Below, one piece after another: positions 1 through 7,765 of a stretch of DNA of 64,000 nucleotides (the first letter of the stretch is position 1; the number at the start of each line of letters is the position of its first letter). The notes below the pieces were generated by a model that saw only the letters and a list, made by a program, of their open reading frames with translations, was not told the origin of the DNA and ran no database searches. A program made the translations under genes and the position numbers. The stretch covers positions 6,647,001 to 6,711,000 of the forward strand of contig JASXTE010000017.1 in NCBI GenBank assembly GCA_030280995.1, in the 5' to 3' direction. Source of the stretch: Hemileia vastatrix. Lineage: Eukaryota > Basidiomycota > Pucciniomycetes > Pucciniales > Zaghouaniaceae.

Positions 1-1
1 A

Positions 2-455
2 TCAAAAACAGCTTCAAAAGTTCAATCTTCATCAACGGATCCCGGCCTAATTTTGCCTTCACAAGATCCTAATCCTATAACGCCAGTACCCCCAACTAAC
101 TTTGCTGAGACTATGTTTCCTGGCTCTAAATGTAAGACCCTATTTATCTTACTAAAAAAAAAAAACTTTTAATCAAAATTGACTAAACCTATGACTTAAT
201 AACATATTTGAACTTCTAGCTGTCGAAATAACCAACACTGATGATGTTGGTAGAGTGAAGACGGACTATATCAATCATTACCCAAATTTTCATCGCTATC
301 TTTTTCTTGACTTCACTAATGAGTTGAAACGAAAAATGCTGGCCTATTTTCAAGAAACTCCAGCTAATAACCATGAAGACCTCATGAAAAGAAGAATTTT
401 AATGCAAAGCTTTGATAATGATGTTGAACAATTTCAAAGAAATTATCTTTTCTAA
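2..455 (+). CDS. Antisense spliced gene of element A (3' part only)
   Basis: Plus-strand reading frame opposite to gag-pol. Exon 2-131 is open in frame 2 and rich in Ser, Pro and Thr. An 88-bp intron (132-219, GTAAG donor, TTCTAG acceptor) splits a serine codon. Exon 220-455 then continues in frame to a TAA at 453-455, ending in EQFQRNYLF. No domain recognised. The product is about 120 residues as far as visible and the start is outside the window. The last codons recur in element B at about 50785-50830 as EQFQKNYLF plus stop, so the gene belongs to the retroelement family rather than to the host flank. An intron antisense to the element RNA would survive retrotransposition. Alternative: a host gene cut by element A, but the copy in B argues against that. 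Confidence 0.55.
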
Positions 456-1044
456 CAGTATAACTTGATAAAATTTTTGTTTTGCTTGGTCTTCTTAAAC
501 TTTCAACATAAATGATGTTTTCTTTCTTCTCTGGCTTGATATAACATAAAATAAAATAAAATAAATCTTGTGATGATTCCACTACTGAGAGCAAGGTTTG
601 AATCCCTTCAGACTCCCATATACCAGTCTTCCTTCTTGTCACAGCATTGAGAGAGTGGATCTTCCTATGAGCCGAATACTCCTGATTCCAACCTCATAGG
701 GCCCCCCACTGAGCCGAATTCTATGATTCCAATCTCGCCATAAGGTCCTCCAAGCTTCACACCAAAAAAAATGGCCTAACTATGAGGCACTAAAAAAAAT
801 CATTCCCTAAAATCCAACTACCATCCTAACTTCTGATTCCTTCATCACAATTTTCAAACTTTGCTATACAGCAAACCCATAAAATACTTTTGCCAGGCTT
901 CCAATAATAATATTAACTTTAGACCATGTTAAAGCGCCACAAATTTCATCTAATTAACCATTATGCTTTCCATAGCATCATCACCACCTAAAATTTTAAC
1001 CTCCTAAAGCTTATCAGCACCCAATTCCAGAAATAATTAAATAA
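456..1044. other. 3' non-coding region of element A, proximal part
   Basis: No supported gene. The stretch is closely matched by 50830-51417 in element B, including a duplicated block around GAGCCGAAT..GATTCCAA at about 670-745. It lies between the antisense gene and the hairpin array. Confidence 0.6.
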
Positions 1045-2083
1045 CCAGTTTAGAGTCATAGTGGACAGTGATAAATTAAAAGATTGAATTGAGTTATCCA
1101 AACAAGATTGACATTCCAATTTAAAGTCTTGGTAGACCAAACATATAATCGATTGCCAGTTTATGGTCTTGGTGGACCAAAGATCGTTTAGGTGCATAAA
1201 TAACTTGAAATATTCCTAAGTAAGGCCTAGGCTTGACCAAAGATTGAATAAATTTGTTAATCCAGTTTAATGTCATAGTGGACCAAACATTTGATCGACA
1301 AGTAATCCAGTATAAGGCCATAGTGGTCCAATGAATGTTGAATTATCCTGCAGATATTAATTTTCCAGTTTAAAGTCATAGTGGACTAAACAATGAATGA
1401 ACTACCAGTTTAAAGTCATGGTGGACCAAACATTTAATCGATAAGAAATCCAGTTTAAGGTCATGGTGGACCCAACAGCTTGATAACAGTCCAGTTTAAG
1501 GTCTTGGTGGACCTAACATTTGATAACTCTCCAGTTTAAGGTCTTGGTGGACCTAACATTTGATTTATATATAAAAAAATCCGTCTCCGAAAATATCCAT
1601 AAAATCTTGATCATCCTTCAAATTCAGTTTAAAGTCTTGAAGGACTAACAGCTCCAATATAAAATCTTTAATGACAGTCTTGAAAATCAGCCAGTTTAAA
1701 GTCTTGGAGGACTAACAGCTCCAAAATTTGTATAAAAACCTTAAGGAAAGTCTTGAACAGTAGCCAGTTTAAAGTCTTGGAGGACTAACAGATCCAAAAT
1801 ATGTATAAAAACCTTAAAGAACGTCTTGAACAGAAGCCAGTTTAAAGTCTTGAAGGACTAACAGATCCAAAATTCGTATAAAAAAACCATAAAGAATGTT
1901 TTGAACAGTAGCCAGTTTAAAGTCTTGGAGGACTAACATCTCCAAAATTCGTATAAAAACCTTAAGGAAAGTCTTGAACTGTAGCCAGTTTAAAGTCTTG
2001 GAGGACTAACAGCTCCGAAATTCGTATAAAAACCTTAAGGAAAGTCTTGAACAGTAGCCAGTTTAAAGTCTTGGAGGACTAAC
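1045..2083 (-). repeat. Hairpin-repeat array 1 of element A (17 units)
   Basis: Seventeen units with the plus-strand core CCAGTTTAA followed by a 4-5 bp stem, a 6-nt loop and the complementary stem, for example AGGTC-TTGGTG-GACCT. Unit starts are near 1045, 1116, 1154, 1262, 1306, 1364, 1405, 1450, 1490, 1531, 1625, 1690, 1764, 1836, 1912, 1984 and 2058. The last units are about 73 bp apart with conserved spacers; earlier ones are 35-75 bp apart. In sense orientation the stem precedes TTAAACTGG. Stems differ between units yet mostly stay paired (GGTC/GACC, AGTC/GACT). A few units have one mismatch or a G.U pair at the outer position. Element B has 12 units at 51418-52103. Confidence 0.85.
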
Positions 2084-2238
2084 AGATGTCTTGAAGTAAA
2101 ATCCCATAGGTATTGAGTTCCCCTAGACCCTGTTTCCTGTCTAAACTATATGAATAAACTAAAAAAGAATGAAAACTAAAAAAATAAAACTAAGAAATAT
2201 AATAATGATTTTGATTTAATTAATAAATTTTAATTTTT

Positions 2239-2271
<33 letters not shown>

Positions 2272-2300
2272 TTTTTTATATTTATTTTATTTTTATTTTA

Positions 2301-2331
<31 letters not shown>

Positions 2332-3218
2332 TTATTATTTTTTTTTTTAATTTTAATTTTTTTTTTTTTTTTTTTTTAAATTTAAAATAAAAGATTTTAG
2401 AAAAGATAGTTTTGAAATAAAAGTTAAAATTTAATTTTAAAGAAAGATAAATGAATGTGAAAAGAAAGATAAAAAAAAGTACTAAAAAAAAAAAAAAAAA
2501 AAAGAAAAAAGAAAAAAAAAAAAAAAATTTTAAAAAAAAATTTCAAAAGATGCCCCCCCGGCCATTTGATGGGCCGTACCCTCGACATCATACCCACATC
2601 CAAGTGCAACTTGATGTGGTTACACAATTTTGAGAAATTGAAAAGAAAAGAAAATAAATGAAAGTTTTTAGAAGATAATTTTTATAATGATGATCACTGG
2701 GTGGGCTCCCTCCAATTTATAAAAATGATTAGAGACCACCAGTGAGCATCACCTTTACATCAATTCATAATATATATTAAAGAAAAGAAATCACAATCTA
2801 ACATAAAAAATCAAAAACAAAATAAAAAAATCTTGAATCCGGCGTTGAGAGCGGTGTCTCTTGATTCGTTCCAGTTTATAGTCTTAGTGGACTTCCTAAA
2901 ATTAAAAGACAAAGCCAGGATTCAACTAGTAACAGGGAAAATTTTGGAAACAAACATTATGGGGTAATTGTGTATAGAGCAGCCAGCCCATCAATTACCC
3001 CCACACTTGCCAATATTTAATTAAGAAGGTTCCCCTGTGAACACTTCTTCCAATAAATTTTAAAATTTTTCCAACACTATCTTCACCCATATTTTAAGAA
3101 TTTTTAATTTTGAAAATTTTCAATGAAGGTTTTCTTGCATTTCGTTATGTTTCATCACAGTTTCGTCGCCCATAGGCAGTGTAATGATAGTAAAGTATTT
3201 TTGATAAAAATAAGAAGA
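2084..3218. repeat. AT-rich low-complexity and 3' non-coding region of element A
   Basis: Contains long T and A runs, TTA/TTTTA microsatellites (about 2230-2380) and an A-rich block (2470-2550). No gene. One further single hairpin unit lies at about 2873-2897 (AGTC-TTAGTG-GACT). The same order is found in element B at 52105-53138 with shorter homopolymers. Confidence 0.7.
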
Positions 3219-3530
3219 TAGTTTATACTCGTTGCGGAGGAATCCATAAAATTTCGTAGATATCATAGTTTATCCTCATCTCGGAGGAATCCATAAAATT
3301 TGATAAATGTCATTAAAATTGTAGTTTATCCTCATTTCGGAGTTATCCATATAATTTCATAAATGTCATAGTTTATCCTCATTGCGGAGGAATCCATAAA
3401 GTTTCATTGATATCATAGTTTATCCTCATTGCGGAGGAATCCGTAAAATTTCATCAATATCATAGTTTATCCTCATTGCGGAGGAATCCATAAAGTTAAG
3501 AAGTTTCATAGTTTATCCTCATTGCGGAGG
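3219..3530 (-). repeat. Hairpin-repeat array 2 of element A (7 units)
   Basis: Seven units of about 47 bp with plus-strand core TAGTTTATCCTC-ATTGCG-GAGG. The stem is CCTC/GAGG, different from the GGTC/GACC and AGTC/GACT stems of array 1 but built on the same AGTTTA lead. The last unit (3509-3530) overlaps the pol ORF and supplies its final codons and stop. Element B has only three units here (53139-53253). Confidence 0.85.
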
Positions 3531-6500
3531 AAGACTTCGGCACTCCTGGTGCCTCTAGGATAGAACCGTTTCACTTGATCGGCCGCTACCCTCTTCTTTA
3601 ATACTACTCCATCCAACTCTTCTAGCACATATGAACCGCCGGAAACTTGCTCCTTGATTTTATACGGTCCATTCCACCTATCTGCAAACATCTTTCCCCA
3701 TTGACTTTCCAAACTCCTATTATACACCAGGACCATATCACCTGGGTTCAAAGGTTTCCTTAATCGATGTGCCAACCGCTCATCCCAATATCTAACTGAT
3801 TGATTTCGGATCTTCATCATCCGCGAATATGCCTTTTCTAAATATTCTTCTTTCTTTTCTAGCTGCATCATTCTTGCACACAATAATTCTTCAGTAGTTT
3901 TGACCGTGTCCCAGTCAACTCCAAGATATGATTCAGCTTCTAAATCAACCGGTAAAACTGCTTTCTGTCCAAAAACAAGTTCATAAGGTGAAAATCCGGT
4001 CGTCCTTTTGGCAGTGATTCGATCAGCAAATAAAACTAAAGGTAAATAGTGCCTCCACTTTTCGGCACTTGTCCCACACATTTTAACTAAAGCATCCTTA
4101 ATAACTTGATGCCCTCTTTCAACCATACCTTCAGCTTCAGGATAATATGGGGTTGCTACCCTAACCTTTGATCCAACTTTCAATACAGCCTCTTTAAACT
4201 CTGTCCCAAATTCAGGACCTCCATCTACCGTCACCAACTTCATCACCCCATACCTATATACCCAATTATTCAAAAAGAATTCTGCCACATTTTTGGCAGT
4301 TAAATTAATAAGAGGCGCTGCCTCTACCCAACCAGATAAATCATCTCTGGCCACAATTAAATACTTATACCGTCCCTCTTTTATATGAACGGCATCTAAA
4401 CTAACTCTTCCAAAGAGCGTATATTCACCGGTCGCGCGTCCAGGTTCTTTTGGCCTTAAATAACTTCGTCTTTGACATTCTTCGCATGACTGAACCCACT
4501 GTTTAACAGCCATCTTCATGCCAGGCCACCAAAATCGATCAGAAATTCTTCTAAACGTTTCTCCAACGCCTCTATGCCCGAGATCTTCATGCAGTGATTT
4601 CAAAACTAATTCTTGCCCCTTCTGTTGAGTTATAACTACTTGAGGATTTGGATACCTCCTCCTCATTAAACGTCGACCAGATAGGTAAAACGTAGATGAC
4701 TTCCTCTTGATAGCCACCCATTCATCGTCTTCACAATCTTCTGGCCTTTCTAAAGTCAACAAATATTTGACTAACAAAAAATAAAAACCAGTCTGACCCC
4801 AGACTTCATCTTGAAAATCGATTAATATAACATCAATAGGGACTTCTCTATCACCAATATCACCTGCACATGAATGAGCCAATAATCGTTGACCCCTAAA
4901 TAAATCTTTAATCGAGCTATGTCGACATTTTTCTTCTGAACCTTTGGATCCTTCGAAAACCGTATTTGAAAATACCTCTTTCTCTTTATCCACCTTTTTA
5001 TTTAAATTCTCTAATTCTCCAACATATACACCATTCCTTAATTTACTACTATCCCACACTACCAATCTATTTTCCTCTACATACACCACATCTTCTTCTA
5101 CCTCCTCTCTGCCGAATTTATCTACACCTTTTTCAACACCTTTTTTAACATAAAAACTATTTTCCAGTTTATCCTCTTGGTGGAGGTCATCATCACCATA
5201 ATCTAAACACAATAGTCCTGCCAGTTTAACCTCATGGGGGAGGTATGGAAAGTCTTCAGCTCCTTTAGTGCTGGCTTTGATAATAGGTATTTCTTCATCG
5301 AACTCTTCTGAGTCTGAATCTTCTTCAGTGGGTGGTCTCCTTGATAAACCATCTGGCATAGTAAAAGTCTTGCCAGGCTTATGAACTAAATCAAATGAAA
5401 AATGTTGAATAAAAGCTACCCATCTCGTCATGGGTGCGTTTGGTAAACTTGGGGAATTAATCATCTGGATTAACGATTTCGCATCCACTTGCAACTCAAA
5501 ATGTTGCCCCCACAAAATATGCTGTAGTTTCTTCAGTATTTTTGCCACACCACATAATTCCAATTTTGGTTGAGAATATCTTGATTCGACCTCAGTAAAT
5601 ACTACAGATTCATACCTAACTGGCCTGATGTAACCAGCTTTATCCATCTGAGACAGAACCGCCCCAGCTGCAACCTGACTTGAATCAACTGCTAAATAAA
5701 TTCTACCAGCATCTTTTCCATAATCTAACTTGTGCAGGACTAAATCCTTCCCTACAACCTCCTTCAACTTCACAAACGCCTTCTCACACTCTTCATCCCA
5801 CTCCCAGTCTGCATCCTTTCTCGTTAACCGTCTCAATGGAGCTGCCAATGAAGAAAAGTCCTTGATAAACATTCTAACATATACGCAAACGCCTAAAAAC
5901 CCTCTAACTTCGGTCATATTCTTGGGTCTTGGCCAGGACTGAATTTTGTTAACTTTCTTCTTGGACATAATCCTACCCTCTCTACATACCACATGGCCTA
6001 ATATTTCTAAGGCTGGCACACAACATGAAAATTTTGAACCTGAAATAGTTAAACCAGCCTCTTCAATTCGAAACAAGATTCTTTCTAAAGTAATTGCAAA
6101 CTCCCAAATGAATTTGCGTATCCCGGGATTCTCTTCCAACACCTGGTTATCATAGTCGGTTGTTGGTCCCTTAATTCCTCCATCATCTATAAAGATTCCA
6201 GCATATTGTGGAATTTCATCTTGAAGGATCCAAGCCATCTGAGCTTGATAAACTGCAACCGAATTTGTTGCTCCTTGAGGTAATCTTGTTAACTGTAAAC
6301 GTCCAAGTGGCGTATCGAATGTAGTGAGAGGCCTTGAGTCCGGATGTAACTCTCTCTCATCATATCCACCCATAATATCTCCCAAACCATAACACACTCT
6401 CCCTGCAAATGCTTCAACAAACTCCTCAGCACTAGGCGGTATCCCAGCATCCTTTATTGTAACCCTATTTAATTCCCTAAGATCATGAACAACTCTAAGC

Positions 6501-7765
6501 TTGCCATTTGGTTTCTTGATACAAAATACCGGACTAGAATAACTTGATGTTGATTGCTCATACAGTCCAGTGCGTATCCGTTCTCTGACAACTTCGATAT
6601 AAGCTTCTTTCAATGCAGCTGGAATAGGAATCGGTTTCTGCTGCCACGGTTCATGACATACCACAGGAATCTTGTAAGGCTCCCCATAGGAATGCTTCAA
6701 CACACCCCTCTCCTCTTCTACAAAAGCAATGGCCTTCTCTCGCTTGACCATCACATCCAACAACAACTTCTTCTCTTCTCCAGACAACCAACCATCAGGT
6801 CCAAAATTAACAACACCCAGTCTCTCAAAAGTGATTCTTGACGTCTCAGAAAATTCAGGCGGATTCTTTACCAAGGGACTTTCATAAGGATCTCTTGATA
6901 ACCTTGGTCTTCTCAAAGGTGGATTTAATTCTGCAGGTAGCGGTTCATTAATAGGTCGAACTTTATTTGCTACTTTCTTATATTTGGCTGCGTCCACATC
7001 TAAATAATCTTGAGGTAAAACATCGCCATTAAAACTTTCATCAAATGAATCTTCTTCATCGTCAGAATCGGAATAAGAAAAATTAGAAAAATATTTTATT
7101 TCGTTTTTAAATTTTACCCTTTTCTCCTTTCCCTCGTCTAATTTATAAACAGATTTTCCAACACCTTTGCTTCCCTTATCCAACAGTAAATCACCCGTAA
7201 AGAAAGTTGGCAGTTTAACCTCTTGCTGGAGGACCGGAATTGAATTTTCACAAAAATTATTATTTTGGGTTTTAATTATACTGAGATTTTTTATCGGATT
7301 TTGATGTGATATTTGCAGTTTAACCTCTTGCTGGAGGTCCGTGATAGAAGGAGATAATTGCAGTTTAACCTCTTGCTGGAGGTCCGGAAACAAATTTTCA
7401 CAAAAATTATTTTTTTGTGTTTTAATTATACCGAGATTTTTAATTTGGTTTTGATAAGATTTTTGCAGTTTACCCTCTTGCTGGAGGTCCATAAACATAC
7501 CCTTCCAATTTTTATCCAACCTAATTTGGCCCATGTTGCCTTTTTCACCATTTTTAAATTTAATAGAAAAACCGGGTAAATCCAATAAACATATAGAAAA
7601 GTCCAAAACGTATTTGCACTCCAAGGTAATATTAACAGAAAATAATTGAGAATCCACTTGAATTATCTCCAAGTGAGCTGACCTATTGCAATCCGGGATC
7701 TCATCCTGAGGAGAGATTACAACATTAGAGCGATCAACCCCAGCTACCCCAAAAAATGAGGGCAT
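3506..7765 (-). CDS. pol: Pol polyprotein (RT, RNase H, integrase) of element A
   Basis: 1419 codons, intact. Residues 1-300 are a variable linker with four in-frame LQQE(V/G)KLQ repeats (about 92-186) and an acidic stretch. Reverse transcriptase spans about 400-590, with the catalytic box FIDD at 525-528. RNase H follows at about 690-800 (D694, E737, D761). Integrase has an H-H-C-C zinc motif (H1059, H1064, C1094, C1097) and a catalytic triad near D1124, D1181 and E1216, one residue short of the usual D35E spacing. No protease is here; it is in the gag ORF. The frame is -1 to gag-pro. An in-frame TGA directly precedes the AUG at 7765, so expression needs a frameshift within the 22-nt overlap or re-initiation at that AUG. 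The C-terminus (LRNEDKL) is encoded by a hairpin repeat. No chromodomain seen. Confidence 0.92.
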   Translation of the reverse strand: MPSFFGVAGVDRSNVVISPQDEIPDCNRSAHLEIIQVDSQLFSVNITLECKYVLDFSICLLDLPGFSIKFKNGEKGNMGQIRLDKNWKGMFMDLQQEGKLQKSYQNQIKNLGIIKTQKNNFCENLFPDLQQEVKLQLSPSITDLQQEVKLQISHQNPIKNLSIIKTQNNNFCENSIPVLQQEVKLPTFFTGDLLLDKGSKGVGKSVYKLDEGKEKRVKFKNEIKYFSNFSYSDSDDEEDSFDESFNGDVLPQDYLDVDAAKYKKVANKVRPINEPLPAELNPPLRRPRLSRDPYESPLVKNPPEFSETSRITFERLGVVNFGPDGWLSGEEKKLLLDVMVKREKAIAFVEEERGVLKHSYGEPYKIPVVCHEPWQQKPIPIPAALKEAYIEVVRERIRTGLYEQSTSSYSSPVFCIKKPNGKLRVVHDLRELNRVTIKDAGIPPSAEEFVEAFAGRVCYGLGDIMGGYDERELHPDSRPLTTFDTPLGRLQLTRLPQGATNSVAVYQAQMAWILQDEIPQYAGIFIDDGGIKGPTTDYDNQVLEENPGIRKFIWEFAITLERILFRIEEAGLTISGSKFSCCVPALEILGHVVCREGRIMSKKKVNKIQSWPRPKNMTEVRGFLGVCVYVRMFIKDFSSLAAPLRRLTRKDADWEWDEECEKAFVKLKEVVGKDLVLHKLDYGKDAGRIYLAVDSSQVAAGAVLSQMDKAGYIRPVRYESVVFTEVESRYSQPKLELCGVAKILKKLQHILWGQHFELQVDAKSLIQMINSPSLPNAPMTRWVAFIQHFSFDLVHKPGKTFTMPDGLSRRPPTEEDSDSEEFDEEIPIIKASTKGAEDFPYLPHEVKLAGLLCLDYGDDDLHQEDKLENSFYVKKGVEKGVDKFGREEVEEDVVYVEENRLVVWDSSKLRNGVYVGELENLNKKVDKEKEVFSNTVFEGSKGSEEKCRHSSIKDLFRGQRLLAHSCAGDIGDREVPIDVILIDFQDEVWGQTGFYFLLVKYLLTLERPEDCEDDEWVAIKRKSSTFYLSGRRLMRRRYPNPQVVITQQKGQELVLKSLHEDLGHRGVGETFRRISDRFWWPGMKMAVKQWVQSCEECQRRSYLRPKEPGRATGEYTLFGRVSLDAVHIKEGRYKYLIVARDDLSGWVEAAPLINLTAKNVAEFFLNNWVYRYGVMKLVTVDGGPEFGTEFKEAVLKVGSKVRVATPYYPEAEGMVERGHQVIKDALVKMCGTSAEKWRHYLPLVLFADRITAKRTTGFSPYELVFGQKAVLPVDLEAESYLGVDWDTVKTTEELLCARMMQLEKKEEYLEKAYSRMMKIRNQSVRYWDERLAHRLRKPLNPGDMVLVYNRSLESQWGKMFADRWNGPYKIKEQVSGGSYVLEELDGVVLKKRVAADQVKRFYPRGTRSAEVFLRNEDKL
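5164..5244 (-). repeat. Two in-frame hairpin units within pol
   Basis: Units at 5164-5187 (CCTC-TTGGTG-GAGG) and 5221-5244 (ACCTC-ATGGGG-GAGGT), each led by CCAGTTTA on the plus strand. They encode LHQEDKL and LPHEVKL in the RNase H to integrase linker (residues about 842-867). Both occur at the same places in element B (about 54888 and 54944), so they predate the split of the two copies. Confidence 0.75.
7211..7487 (-). repeat. Four in-frame hairpin units in the N-terminal Pol linker
   Basis: Units begin at 7211, 7315, 7360 and 7465 on the plus strand, each GCAGTTTA followed by CCTC-TTGCTG-GAGG. In the coding sense they read D/V-LQQE(V/G)KLQ. They sit in a longer protein repeat containing IKNL.IIKTQ.NNFCEN. 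Element B has eight units at the equivalent place, so unit number is variable. Confidence 0.85.

Noticed and set aside
1..455. Element A truncated by insertion into a host gene
   Set aside because: Kept only as the alternative: the end of the gene is also present antisense in element B, so a family passenger gene is the simpler reading.
1625..2083. Regular repeats with spacers that look like a CRISPR array
   Set aside because: Spacers are themselves repeated, the array is part of a eukaryotic retroelement and is shared with element B; no cas genes.
2424..2633. Lys-rich and Phe-rich ORFs in poly-A/poly-T
   Set aside because: Pure low complexity; disrupted in element B.
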